Positions 37,801 through 52,800 of a stretch of DNA of 64,000 bases are shown one piece after another. The first letter of the stretch is position 1. Each line of letters begins with the position of its first letter. The notes under the pieces were generated by a model. The model saw only the letters and a list, made by a program, of their open reading frames with translations. It was not told where the DNA came from and did not search any database. This stretch comes from Neelides folsomi. Lineage: Eukaryota > Arthropoda > Collembola > Neelipleona > Neelidae. Where the stretch lies: assembly GCA_034687125.1 (NCBI GenBank), contig JAQGBZ010000017.1:310001-374000 (forward strand), given 5' to 3'. A program made the translations under genes and the position numbers.

Positions 37801-40800
37801 GTCGAAGAGGAAACGAGAGGGAATTCTCAAATAAGACTTTTATTTCACGTCATTGCTCTCCTTTCAGTTTCTTCCTCACTCTCTGTTCGTCTCCCTTCCC
37901 AAACTTGGTCGACTGGCTCGCCGAAATGAAGGAATGGGGAGAGAATGGGAACTCTGTCAACATCCGTCCACACTTCCCAAGATTATGAAGTCGTCTGAGA
38001 AGAACCGGGAGATGATAATTAATTTCCAACAAAAGACCTTCAAAATCCGCTCGTTCTCCCCCGAATAAAGGAGATGAGGAAAGAATAATTGGAGGGAGTG
38101 GAGCGAGCGAAGGCAGGTTGAAGGAATGTCTAATGTATCTCATTCAAATGAAGAGATGGGGGAAAATAATGGGATCATTACTCCTCTTCCATTTTCTCTT
38201 TCGCAGCCTTCTCGCGGCCATTAATGCCCATTGACAACGGAAAACTTGAGCGAGATGAATAAAACGTGGAGGAGTAAAAAAACGAGCTTTGCTCTCTTTT
38301 ATTCCAATGGATAAAGAAGAAGAAGGGAATATCTTTTTTCAAATCTTGCCCTTTACAGAACCATATTCGACATTTACTTTTAAACTTACATTCAAATTGT
38401 ATTTGAGTTTGGTAGTTCGTTTTAACAGCTCCACTCAAAATTCAAAACTTGCCTTAACAATCTCCTTCCCAAAGGTGAAATGTTTCAACTCCTGTGTTTG
38501 TGAATTAATAAAAAAAGACAAAAGAAAAGTAATTTTGAGTCTTTCTCATGTTTCTCTGTTTATGTTTCTAAAGAGGTCTCAAAGTTTTCACATGGTCCTT
38601 TAAAGCACTTAAATTAAATTTTAACTTCTTTCGCATAGGGTCTATAAGTTACGCATAAAATCGCTTTAACCATCTCCCAATGCAATTGTTCAAACATCTG
38701 CACAGCCCGGATGATATGATGGCTTTCCTATCTTTGTCTTTAACTCTCAAGGCCAATTTGTCCGCAATGAAGACTTGAACATTTTCTTCAACTTTCTCTT
38801 GAATCGATAAAAGTAATTGTGGAGTATCACAACTTTGAGTTTTTAATGAATTAAGTGGAATTAGGAGATGAAAAGTGTAATTTATAATCTGGTAATGAAA
38901 TGAGATAATTTGGTCCATGTAGAAAAGGAATATGAGTCACTAGAGCCTTTAAACCAAGAGTTACAATCCTCTTAAAATTATTATACATAAGTAACTACGA
39001 TATATTTATATTAAAATAATACATGAACATGCCAGCCAAATAGAATATGGTATACATTTATGGATGTGATTAATATTATATGATGAAATACGTAAAGTTG
39101 ATAATAAGGAGCATATAATGATGAGAATGAGAAAAGTTTTGAGAATGTTTCGTCTACTTTTTCGTCTTGGGACTCTTCTTTCTTCAATTCCCTCATTATT
39201 CTAGAGAGAATTCCACAGCAAACTTCCCCAACCCGACCCCTCCCAAGAGTCAAAGTTCGCGTCTTAAGGGACCGGATGAGGACGGAGAGGTTTGTAAAGT
39301 TAATTAAAAATTAATTAACGTATAATGTTAGGGACGCAATGTTCGCAAAGTGCACAACGTTACAGGGCTCATCAAGAGAGGGACGAAAAGGAGCGTATAT
39401 TTTTATAATCGATGCTCCGTCTAACTTCCTTTATCGTAGGCTAATGAGCTTACCATGCTTCACCTTTCCTCCATCGCGATGCAGAGGGAAATTCGTTAAC
39501 TGGGAGTTAAAGGATGAAAAGTCGGAGAGGTTTCAACTCATTAAGACCGTTTTTCTCCTAGAAAAACTTGGTTTCTAAAAGGGTAAATGGAGAGATGTTG
39601 AAAGCGACTTTTTTCCAGACCAAAGGGAAAGAAGGTCTATGAGTCTAATAGGATAGTTAGCTCGGGAGGCTAATAGGACCATTAATGCATCAAGATGTAG
39701 AGACGTTAATTCATCTTATTTCTTCCCTTGTTCTCCACTTTGGAAGTTTCCCCCATTCTTCCCATTCCCTCTCAAGGGAAAAAATAATTAGAAACCCTGA
39801 GTCGGGACTCATCTCCTTTCAAAAGAGGATTTATCATCTCTCGACCCATTGGCCTCATTAATTGGGGAGATCCTCATTGCGAAAAGTTTTTATAAGGAAT
39901 TACATAATTAATTGATTGGATTCATATTTTTCTTTCAGTGGCAGCCGGGAAAACTTCCCACCTCCTCCCAGTCCTCGTCTTCGTCCATGGGGAGGAGTTC
40001 TCGTACGGCGCGGGCCATCCATACGACCCATCAATGCTGGCGAGCCAGGGGAACATCCTCGTCATCACCATGAATTACCGGCTCGGGATTTTAGGTAACT
40101 CTCTCGCCCTCATTAAGCTGAATATAATTATCTTTATGAACTCAGGCATTCTTCAATCTCGCATTCTGCGAGTTCTGGTAACTAACATTGACTAAAGTAA
40201 GGTAGAACATAAGTTTATAAGTGTTATAACCACCGGCGTACAAATTGGGTGTAGGGAGAATAAACATGGAAGTGATGGGAGGAACGCCGCAGAAATTCCC
40301 GAGGAGCCTCGGCAAATTGAGTGACATTTTCGATGAGGAGACCGGGGAAAGTTTAAATCCCTCCTCTCTTCGTGATCTGTTTTTTGATCATCAGTCGGGT
40401 TGACATCCGCCGTTGGGCTAAGCAGGAACTACGTAAAGTAGATTATTACTATGCCAAAACTCTCCCAGATTTCATTTCCGTTTTTCATTTCCAACCTCGT
40501 GTTGGCTCACATGAGGTGGATTAGCTGCTCCTTTCTCTCCAGAAAAACACGATATACCACTAGGAGCACACAAAGACACGTAAGCAGAGTGGATAGTAAG
40601 CCCATCAAAGTGTTGACTATATATGTTTGCTCTGGGGATTTGGCACTTTATATCTCCTTTTATAATCCAAATATTGAATTCGGAAGAACCCCCAATGTTA
40701 TTTATTTACTTATAATGACTCAGCCCAAATTGAATATTTGTCCCGGGGAATTATAAATTCAATCATGGGATCAATGAAGAGAGGAGTAATCGATCGGGAG

Positions 40801-43800
40801 GAAGGCGGGAAGTATTTCATAGGTGATTTGTCAAGGAGAACGTCTAAGCAATTAGAGCCATTTATTTGAGTAGGGACCTGTCATTCCCCTCAGCTGCCTA
40901 TTAGAATGGATCGCTTTTCGAGGCTCGGGAGGAGCGGGATTATCCTTAAGGACCTCCTCGCCATTCTACGCAGAGATCCATCATGAGAAATGGAATAGAA
41001 AGAAATAAGGGGCAGGGTAGCGTATGACGATTATGAGCCCCATATTTCACTTTTTCTTCTCTTAAATTCCTCCAGGGTTCCTCAATGCGAACGCCGACGG
41101 ATATTTCAAATCCCCTGCCAACTTCGCTCTCCTTGACCAGATTGCCGGTAATTCAACTTGATTCCTCAAAAAATCTCATCTTGGGCCTTAATATGATATT
41201 TATATATCTATTTTCTTTCATTTCAGCTCTTCATTGGGTGCAGGTAAGCCGAGCGGCGTGCTATACTCTTTTGATTGTGGAAATTACCCATTCGGCCCAG
41301 CAGACAATTCCGAACCGCTTTCCGGGGGTTAAGAGAAAGAGCAGCTGTAATTTATGTTCTGAGCTGAACGAGAGTTCCGGATTCCCATAAATTCCTCCTT
41401 TTCATTTATCCAATCCATCCAATTTGGGGAGAGACGAAGGTTCTCTACATGGGCGGGAGTGCCAGAAGTTACATTTTAATCATCTTGGTTCACTTTGGGT
41501 GAGATGCGTTGAATAATTGAAGGGATGTGGGGTTAGGAGTCGTTAATGGGAGAAAACTGCTCCTCTCCCCCATTACCCCCTCATTCAATTTGAATGGAGA
41601 TTATCAAACAAAAGTTGGGTGGTCTGGGATAAGAGTGAGTTTAATATAGATGAAGCCCTCATACACCCTCAGACTCTAAATAAATGATGGGAGAAGGCCA
41701 TAAAGAACAAGAGTGTGGGGGACGGATCTTCAGAAGTGCCCAAACTCCCCACCACTTTTCCCTTTTTTCCATATTCTTCTTTTCCCTTTGTCTCTTCTGG
41801 CCACGTCTGGTCCCTTTGGACTCTTTTCCTTCAAGGTAGTTGAGTGCATCTGCTGAGGATCCTTCTAATGTCATCATTTCTCACTATATGCCCTCATCTT
41901 TTCTCTATACATCTGCATCATAATGGCCTTTGCGAATACCTCGGTGCAGGACAATACTTCTTGCACATTGTACAAATATTGTGTTATAATATTTATACTT
42001 ATAAATATTAATAATATCTATGGTACATACAGAGTTGTACAGTGTGTATTATTGTATGTGTACCATGTATAATAAATATAGGAATCCTTTGCGTCATTTC
42101 TCATTCCTTCTTTCATCATATCATTCATGTGCTCGTTATTTTAATATCCCCCACGAGCTCTTTTCCAAGAAAAACCCTCTACGTCTCCCACAATCATTAA
42201 CATATGGCGTTGGGAAACCTAACTCAATTTCTCTTTAGAATCCAGTTCATATTATGCGCTAACTAAATGCATTGTGAAAATACACAACTCGTTTATACTT
42301 ACATAAAATATGTATCCTACATTTTAGGTAGGTAAGAGGTATATGCTCACAAATGTATTTATTTACTTTAATATGAAGTTTTATACCTCACTAAAACTCA
42401 CATTAGTTGCAAGACATGCGAGTGTATGTTTTTAAAGAGGTATTAGAGGCCAGCTTTACAACATTAGCTCCCTTATCTTTATTTACTAACATAGGTCCAG
42501 ATTAAGGGAAAACCGTGAAAAGGATTATTAGCCAATATAAACTCCTTCACAATTCCTTTAAGCTTAATCTTTAAATTTTGGTAATGGGGAGGGAGTGGGC
42601 GATGAAGCTTTGAGCCTTGGAGAAATATATGAAGTGTCTGTTATGAGCAGCCATATCTAATCTCACTCTCTGTGAGCGGTAATTAAGATAAAAGTAGAAA
42701 ATCATTTATGTTCTCAAAGAACGAAAGTTGTAAAAGAATTATGTTGAGCCTACAAGTTCTCTCTCCATTTACATATTCTATAATTCATCAACTCATAAAT
42801 ACAGGATGTAGGAATGGGAAGTATAGAAAGAGTCCGTGGACCCACCAGATTGCATCGTTTAATATCAGGCCACTTTATGGGAATTGAATGTAAAGGGAGT
42901 TCTTGCAATAAATCAAAAGGAGCAGAGAAGCTCCTGGGAGAAGTTGAGGAGATTAAAAAAGAACATTTTCCGGATATTTGGAGAAGGGTGACTCAATTAC
43001 CCTGCCTCAGTTCAAGGACTGGGAATTCCAATTCAACATTTCAGAAAAGCTTTGGAGTCCCGAATTTAAGGACCCCACTTGGAATCAATGTGCTTTCCTA
43101 AGCTAAATATTTCGAGGGGATTTGGGCACAAAGGGGAAAACGTCTTTTCTTGTAAGATCAATTCTTTGTCCCATTGAGGAAGTCCCTCACGGGTGGTAAA
43201 AGACAGTTGGAAGGGTCATATTAAATGTATTTAGTGAGGGGGAGACATAAATCTTCATCTGCTTTTCTTAAGGGACTCAAAATAGACCCTTGGACTCGCT
43301 GGATTGACATGGAAAGCTGTATTTTATTTAGCTAGAAGAGGATTTCCCCTTGATTTGATTCTCTTTATGGACTTCCATTGGTTCACTGGAGGAATCGATT
43401 TCAATTTTATTTTTCAACGTCCAGTTTCCCTTGCATGAATTTCCATCATCAAATCCCTTCGCTTTCTATAATACTTGATTTATTGTTCTAATAAAGTTTG
43501 TAATTTTTCCTTAGGAAAACATTGGGGCGTTCGGAGGGGACCGGAGCAATGTGACCCTTATGGGTCACGGGAAAGGAGGGATTTTCGTCAACTTCTTGAT
43601 GATATCAAGCGCCGTTCCGACGGGTAAGAAGGATTTATCGTCTCTTTTCTCTCCATTCCCTCTATCAAGCTGGGGAGAGTTTTTACAACGGATTACAGAT
43701 TACACTTTTCATCCTTTTTATACTAAAGATACACTTTCACACCTTCGCACGACCATTGCTTGAGTCTCCTTCACAGCCTCAGAGGGCGAAGGGAAAAAAT

Positions 43801-46800
43801 GAGGAAAGATTTATTTTCCATTTGATAATTTACGCCATTCGAGGTTTTAAAAGGTGAAAAAGTGGGTTTGAACGATAAGTTGTAAGCTTTCTCCCATCCA
43901 TTCCCTCCACTTGGAGGTCCAGTGGGAATAAGAAGACCGAGTAACATGGTATTTTATATATTAGCTCCTTTCTATGCTCACCTATCTCTTTTCTATCTTA
44001 TATAACACGTATGTTACAGTATATGAAAAAAAGAGGAAAAGATAAAGAGGAGAGTTTACTTTGAGAGAGTCCGAAGAGATTCGAATTTCCAATTCCCTTC
44101 CATGAGCTCCCCTAATAAAAGTCAATAAGAAAAGAAGGTGAGTTTGTTGGATTCAAATTTCTTTCTTACGCTCAGCGAATAGATCTTTTTTATCTGCTCA
44201 CTGTAAAAGGCTCTCAGCTTCCGAGTTCGATTGAAATTGAATCTGGGCTAAGAGCCGGAAGGAGATTTGACTGGATTATTATATTTCAGACCTCCCTTTG
44301 GCAAACGCGGAAAGAAGCTTAATTGACTTATAAGTCTCAGCTAAATTCATCAGCATATTTCCCGAAAACATCCGGATCCCTCTGACTAACACCGACTTAG
44401 TCAAAATTACCTGTGTGTTGTTTAACTAAACTTCCGAGTCGGGTTCAATAGCTAATTCAATATTTTTTAAATAAAACTGGGATAATTAGATTAAGGTGCT
44501 TTTCTCTAAATAAGGATGACGTTGATGGGAAAAATTATGTTCGAGAATTGGAAGTAAAGGAATGGCCTATCGTCGGAGCCAATAAACCTGAACGTAATTG
44601 GCAATTCACTCCCATCGCATGCGAGGCGACCATTGGGGCTTACGAATTATTTCACTCTTTATTTCCACCCTTAACGAACTGAACAGACTTTGATTCTAGC
44701 TACGTCGCTACATCCACCATCAGTCTTTCTGATGAGGTTGGAATGAATGGGGCGCAGCACACAAGACATTAGCGTTCATTATTTTTCTTTCTGACCTCTC
44801 TGAGATTGGGAAATTACCCGTGCCCAAATCGCCACCCCTTTGGTCGACTTTCAAAGGCCTACTCCCACCAAGGCTTAATTGAGAAATCCCAACCGTCTTG
44901 CGTTTCATGTAATACACGTGTTAAGGTACATAACTGGGGCTCATATATCTTCTCCCCATTGGAGAAAGGGAAAGTGAGAGGGCAATTTGCCAGTAGTGAC
45001 AACTTTATCTCGCCCGCTCTGGAAACTCTTAATTTCCTTTCATAATTTTCTTGTAAAATTCGTCAAAGGGAGAGTTGGGAAGTGTCAAAGTTTCATCCTC
45101 TTATTGAGTGTCAAGTTGAATTTCACGGAGCTTCTATCGCTTTGAGGAATTAGTGGGAGAAATTATGATGCTGATTAGATTAGTATTGGGGCAACGGAGA
45201 ACCCGCCCATCTTCCCTCACCAAAGGACTTTAATGCACTTAACCGTCATTTAATGGCATTGCATTATAGCAGGTTGAATAGAGAACCTTGTCTCTGTAGA
45301 CCGAGGTTGACTGAAAGAGAAATCAATATTTTGAGTGAATAAAATGGAAATAAAGAGATTTGCACTTTTGAGCACAGACTTCCTCCCATACGGGTCTCTT
45401 CCCATTCACTTTCACCCAGGATCCTGGTATGAGTGTCCCAATGTACATAATGGGAGGATCTTCTCGATGAACGTCTGAATGGATCCCTCGTCTCTTTCTC
45501 TCCTTTGTGTGCAGAGGTAGGCGGTGGTTGAATTGAAATCTTCTTCACATATACATATTTGAATAATTTAATTAATGTTCAGCACAATGGTGGATCATAT
45601 ATAAAGAGTTAATCAAAAGAATTTACTTTTCCCAACATGAGTGAATAATTAGTTGTCTCTCTTTGTCTCCTTCTACTCATTGTCAGTGGAGGATACTGAG
45701 TTCTTTCTTAATTAATTTCCCTTCGAATTGAGTGGAAATGAGTCGATCCTCTTGAGGAGGCCTCTCTAACGTGTGGAAATGAAGCATGAAGGAAAGGGAA
45801 GATGGCCAACCTAAAGGCTTCATTAATTCTAATCCCTCAAATTACGCTCCTGAATGCCGCCGAGGAGCTCAAAGGTTAATGTCGGATGTAGTTGAGCAGT
45901 TTAAGAATTTCTCTTATCAAAATTCTTTTTTTACCAAATTACCTTTTCGATCTCCTCCTCATTGTTCAAAAGAAAGGGAAAAGCGAATAAAGAAAGGGTC
46001 TTGGCTAATCTAATTTCCTTGTAATAACCTCTCCGCTCCTCAAACGTATTTCATTTATTACCTACGGAATACATTGAGCTACGACAACTGAAAAATGAGA
46101 AATCTTGACATTTTTTAACTTGAAATTTTCTAATATTCATCTGCATGCATAAAAGATAGCAGCTGGATGTCTTAAGACTCGCGAGCCCGTAACTCTCTCG
46201 TCTTTCGTATATTATTTCTTATAACAAAATATATACCTTATATTTTCCACTATTTCACTTTTTGGATCAATTTCCAAGTCGTCGTACAATAAAGGGGAAG
46301 TTTTCTTCCAAAAAGGTTTGAATACTCAAGAAGCCTTATCACGTTTCCCGATATGGGTAATGATAGAAGAAAGAATATTTGGATAAAAGGCCACCTTTTT
46401 TCGAACCTAAAAACCTCTCAAATTCGAATTTCCAATAAGGAGAAAAAAGGTCTGGAAAATGGTTCTAATGGATCTTCCCTGTCCTTCTTTTCCAAACCTT
46501 TATCTTCCTTTACACGAAACAAGAGAAATTTATAAAAATTTAATCTTTCCCTCCCTCACTCCAAAGATTTTTGAAGTGGATGGGATTGAATCTAAAGTTT
46601 AATTTGAACAAACCGTTGAATTAAAGCCTTACTTTTATTTACATTATCTCAAAAAGGCTTTTCAACTTTTTGCCTCTACTAGCCTCCTTTCTCTTTTTCA
46701 TTACTTTGTGGAGAGAGGCTCTTTCTGGTCCTTTCTGTGTCGAGTGAAGCGAGAAAATAGATTAGCGATTATGAAGTCCTTCCCTCGAAAGCCTCTCTTC

Positions 46801-49800
46801 ACTCTCGCTAATAAGAAAAAACCCAGCAATTTGCAACGGTCAGGAGGAGTCGGGTGGTCCTGGTGAGCACAGGGCCATTTCGTCACCGTCGTCTTTCTCG
46901 CGGGATTTGCTCTCCTGGTATAATGTCCATGATCAATATAAGCTCGGTCTAGGAACCCGGCCCGCCTCCTCCTCCCCGGTCTTTATAAGATGAAATCGAC
47001 GGGAGATTATGGGCGGAAAAGATAAATTTTTCATCTTGTCTTCTTCAGACAAGGTTTGTCAAAAGAGGTTTCAACCGCTCAAATGAAATTGTTCAAGGAT
47101 TACAACTTGCCCAATTCGACACTTTTTCACTTTAGAAGTAAAAATGTAATTTGGGTGAAGAGCGGGAAAGAATCCAATTTAGTTATTCCTCCTTCCGGCC
47201 CCATGTCTTCATTGATTTGATTGGGAAAAATCCAATTATGTGGATGTAAGGAGTCATATGAAATTCCTCAGGGCTCGGATGGAGATGTATGGAAATGGTA
47301 AAGTTGCTTTGGCTGGAGGAAATAATAATAAAATGAGATAATGAAGAATGATCAGTAAAGAGGGATCCATCTCCTCGCTAAGTGGCCTTTGTTCATGGGA
47401 GGAGCGGAGAGGGAAGATTGATCTTCCATCATGACTCTTCTTACGCGCCTTTCACTACGCCTCACCATCAGATTCCTCTGCACTCACTTATTAATTTATT
47501 TCCTAACGACTCTCAACATTTCATGGAGAAATTGTTATTTCTCATTGATCTTTCAAAGGATCCTTCCACGCAGCAAAATACACAACCGAGGCAAATAAAC
47601 ATTTTTCATCAACGTAAAAGTAACTATTAAAAGTTATTAAAATATCACGTTGTTAGCTTAAGTTCTTTTACTAATTTGTTGAGTAAATGTCCACGATGCT
47701 AATATTACTTTTAGCTAACATTAAATTACGAAAATTTAAAAAATTTACAAAAGAAACTTAAAGGATTTTTTACATTATGTGGAATAAGCCTTTTTTATAA
47801 AAGAAAAGATTACATAAAGACTTCAAAATGATCGGATGAGGAAAATATTTAAAAAGGTTGAGTGAGTTCGAGCTGGCAGAGAATGAAAGAATTGGAACTG
47901 AAAGTGACAAGCATTGAAAGGAACTTCCCTTGATGTAAAGGAACATAACTGATTCTTATGCAACGTTATTGTGTCATTTTTGTTCATCAAAATAAATGAA
48001 ACAAGCATTTATTTTTTGTTGGGAATAAGAATAATTTTACACGCAAGGCATGTTATTGGGAAGTTGCGAGGCCCTTAAAGGGAATCTCATGGATTCCTAT
48101 TATTGAGAAGCAGCTGTTGGGGATATCTGGGCACTTATCATCCCCGATCAATCGACTGGCTACAGAGAAGGAATAAATAGCAAGGACTTTTTCCTCATTT
48201 CTCTTCAAGAACGGCCGAGTATGCAAAATCTCCTTTTCAACTCCCGGGACCGGGTAAAAGGGAGAGGCGGAGGAAGGATTTCCCCATCACACTTTGTGAG
48301 CCGTGAAGAAAGCCATTTTTGTCCTCAACGAGCCTCCCCTTCCACTTCCACAACGAGGGACGGAGAAAGAGGAAGAAAAATGTCCCGCGGTTATATAAGC
48401 AGCATTCTCCCTTTCATCATTTCATATGCTTCTCTGCTCCTCTTCCCCATCTTCAAATGGGAATGAAAGGGACGTGTATTTTCAATGGCGACCAAACTCT
48501 CTGCTAATGTTTTTCTCCTCATGGAAGTGGTTGGGAATTGGAGGGCACGGAGGTCCGCCGCCTACCAATTTACCTCTAGAAACACATGCTTGGCCCCTTT
48601 CTCCTATATTTTGATCATTCCGCTTTTGAATTTCAATTCTGGACCGGGTGGGAGGATCATGGAAGCTTCATAAAAATCGATGAGAAAATTGGCAATGGAC
48701 TTGAGCCTTTGGAGAAAGGAGACGTGAGATGAGGAAGGGCAGCTGAAGACGTGGAGGTAGAGCCAAAATTGAAGTCTTCAACTCTCCCAACTTGTCCTCC
48801 CTCCCTTTATGACGAGAGTGAGGAGACGTGAGGGGTTGAGAGAGGAAGTCGTATTATACGACTTGGACGGCTCCACACATACGAGGATGGCCCTTTTTTT
48901 ATAAGACTTGGACTTTTGCCCCGGTACCTCCAAATCGATCCCGGGTCTTTTAACTATAATATTTTGAGCTTCAGACGGACCATGGAATAATCACATAAGG
49001 TTTGTTTCGCCCGCCTCATGCATTATTTCCTTCATATTTGAAGAAGTGGAAACTCAAAGTTTCATCCATTTATTCATGCCCAGAACATATGAGCCCCCGA
49101 ATTACAAAGAATTTCCGGTAAAACCAAAGAGGCCTTTTAATATTGTAACGCTGAATTAAAGTAGGATTCAAAACGGCGGGTTAAAGAATTTAGACTTTTG
49201 GGAGAGTTGAATGATTGTTAAATCGCCAAGGGTGGAGAAACTTTCTTGTTCCACTTCAATATCCGCTTTAGTCTCCGAAAAGTTGATTTGCGGTCGTAAG
49301 GTCCCAGAAGAGTTGAATGGAATTGTAACTTGAGAGAGGGCATAAATTATTCCGATGGTAGGCTGGAGAGTAATTAATGAGTACATATTTGCACTCGCTC
49401 TCATGTGGATGAAACACTTTCAGGTAACGTTAATGAGAGATGCGCAAATAAACCACAATCTCCTCGACTTTCTCTCATTACTAAAATCAAAGACTGAGCA
49501 GAAGGCATTTATTATGAATGAGGAATTTGTTAAGAAGGAATGAGGATCGGGACACTTTGCACGTCCTAGTTTATTAAAATGACATTTGAAGGAAATTGCC
49601 CGACATTGCATGATGTGCTATAAAGATAATTTCCAAATGGGAAAGACTCGAACTTATCACGTGCATAATGCAGAATGGATGTTTTAGTGTAATGCGGTGA
49701 AATAACTTTTTCATTTGACTCCCAAGTTATGATACTTCCCAAACTTGTAAATGCGGCCTAGTCAAATTACATGGGAGTTAAGGGCCGTTGAAAGAGAAAA

Positions 49801-52800
49801 GTTTATTACGACAAAGATTAAAGGAAGTTCTTGGGAAGTTGAGGCATTCCATGCTAGAACAATTTGAACTTGTCGGTTCAATGAAACATTTTTTATCCAC
49901 GTGAAATAATATTCTCCTTCAACTAAACATTCCTCCGCTTCAACATTTGTTTAAAAGGAAACATTGTGCTGTTTTATCACATACCAAGTATTTATTATAA
50001 AAATGAAAGAGGGAAATAATAGGGAGTTGAAATTAAGGATTAACTCAAATTGTGCGTATAATTTTCTTGGCTTTGATTTCATATTCCATTACTGTTATGA
50101 CTAAATTTAGTTTCAATTAAGAGCCGTCATTTCTTCATTTCCATTTCAACACGGACGGGTTGAATTATCAATCAAAACGATATGAATCTTTGGCAAGGAA
50201 AAGAGAAACTGAAAGGGTCGCCTGCTGCTCTTGCCCTTTTCCTTCAACTTCTTCACGTATGAAAAGTTTCTTCTAAATGCGGACGTGACCCGAAAGTTAT
50301 ACAAATGGGGAACGTATACTTTCAACATTTACATTAGAATGTTTCTCAAGAGGCTGATGGGATCTGACCCTATGGATCAACCACGCAGTCCTTCAACACA
50401 CCCAAAAGTCCCGACTTCAATTCTAAATATTACTTCTATGTATTCGACCCCTTCGCCCACTCCGAAATGCATAAATGTATAAGCTTGAGATTAAGATGAC
50501 TCTTCAGATTTATTCCACTTTGAGAGGAAGCTGGGAAAATCCATAGTCGAAGTTCTATTAAAAATGTCCTTCCTATCTCTTCCGCAAGAAGGGCAGAAGA
50601 AGATGGATTTACTTTGGGGGAAAGCTCGAATAAGTGCATCAAAAATTCATGATTTCTCTTTCAGATCCTCCACGTCTGAGGATCAAAACAAAGAGGAGTT
50701 CGCGAGTCGACCTCCTTTAATATGGATGCTTAAGAGAGCCATAAAAGGACACCATTTAAAAAATCAAATATGCAGTAGGGTTCGTTTCTTGACTCTTCCA
50801 ATATGAAAAATTAATGCAATAATATCATTTTAAGCCATTTATTGGATTGCAAAAAGAATAGCAAATATGATATTACTTATAGGATCTTTTGAAATTGTCG
50901 TAAAGGAACACTTAGATTTCCACTAAAATTGAACCAAAATTTGAGTCAGAGCTTTCAGAGTGAAGGCGCATGGGAGACGAATGAGGATGCGTGTGTGGAT
51001 GTGCTTTAAGAATTCTACCGAAATGGAAGTTTTGTCCTAATTGAACTTATTTGTCGAAGCTCCTGTAATAATCATTATTATTTGAGTGAGAGAGCAATAA
51101 TGGGTTGAAAGTGATGGAAGTCAGGTGCTTTGTAGGTCTCTTAATTATTATTCCACTTCTACTCAAAAGACCATATGGGATAATAATAATAAGACTCGTA
51201 ATAAGCAGACACTTTCTTTCCTAACGAAGAACTATTGGATCGTGGAGTCGTAACTTCAAGAGGGTCGTAATGTCCTTCGAATAACTTCACTCTATTATTC
51301 TCCTATTTATATGAGGACTCTTATATAACTATTATCAGTGGGTTGAGATTTCTTTTGTCTCTTTTGGTCTATTATTGGTGTAGTTGACATGGAGTGTATG
51401 ATAAGTAGAACAGTTTGGATTTTAGAACTTTTTTCATGCCAGGCTGATAATAGAAAAGTTGTGTTATATTTTGTATCTTCAGCTTATTGCTTTATAAGGA
51501 TAAGAGTTTGTGCGGTTCTCTTAGCTCGCAATTTACAGCCGAGCCCTTCATTATGTTTTCCGAGGATCCTGGGAGGAGAAAGAAGTTTATTTTATTACTC
51601 TCGGCTTTTCCCTTCCGTTCCGGTATATGGGCGCTTCCGGAAAAGTTACTTTTAGCGCCAGGCAGCCTCCTTGACACGACATGTCCACCCGCTTGCATCT
51701 CCCAAAGTCGCTCGAGAAAAAACTAAGGATACCCATAAACTCTATACTGGACCCTGACCACAAAAGTAAAATGTGCAAGTAATATTTTTGTATACCTGGT
51801 ATAGAAATTTGCTATAGGAGGTATAAGATAGGTATATATCATACATTTTTCCAAATAGAGGATTTTCTCAAAACAGTTGGGCTTTGTCCTCAATGACTGT
51901 CAAAAGCTCAAGAATGGAATTGACAAATGACACTTTGTCACTCCATCGGCTCCCCAATTCTCATTTCAATTAACGGAACTTTCATAATCGAATTTAAATC
52001 ATTTTCTTATCAAAATTATCCAATTTATTCCGTTTTCCCTGCTCCCAAATGATTTTCGTTGGTTGTTCGAGTCGCTTTCAATTCCCGTTTGAATAAATAA
52101 GACAAGGAAAAAATAAGTGTTACAAATGGGATTACACGGGTGGGAGAAGAAACTTTATCATATCAAGAGGGAAGTGAAGGGAAATAAATAAGACGGGAGC
52201 GAGCAAGTTTCCCGAACAAACTTTGAGGTATCCGCTTGTGATGAATGTACCTTTTAAAAGGAGAAACTCCGCGGATATTTCTCATTTTCCCCTCGCGTAG
52301 ATCTTATATATAAGTAATTAAGACTAATTGCGAAAAAATGAGAAATGCAAAGTAATGGACTTTCCAGAAGACCCGTTGAGCAGCGAGACGTGAATATTAC
52401 ATAAGGTATTCTTCTATTCTGCATAATAAGGATAATAACGGAAAATATTAAATGACATAATTTGGGGCACAATAGAATATTTTCTCTTTGTTCGTTGATA
52501 AAATATCCATCTATCTCAGCGAAGCTCTTCTCATATCAACTCGTTTTCCCTCCTATGAGCCGCCCATTGTTCTCGGTCCAACTTTCTTGGTCTCCAAATG
52601 AGTGACAATAATAAAAGGAGGGATGTGGGAAACATTGGGGGAACACATACAGGCCATTTGAGGAGAATTGTTCCACAATTTATGTCTGGGACTTTACATC
52701 TCTCCATATCATTGGAAATGGGAGAGGAAGCCCGGAGCTCATCTTCAAATTTTCATTGCGGAACCGGAAACCTCCCGCCGTTTATTCTCTAAGAGACTAA

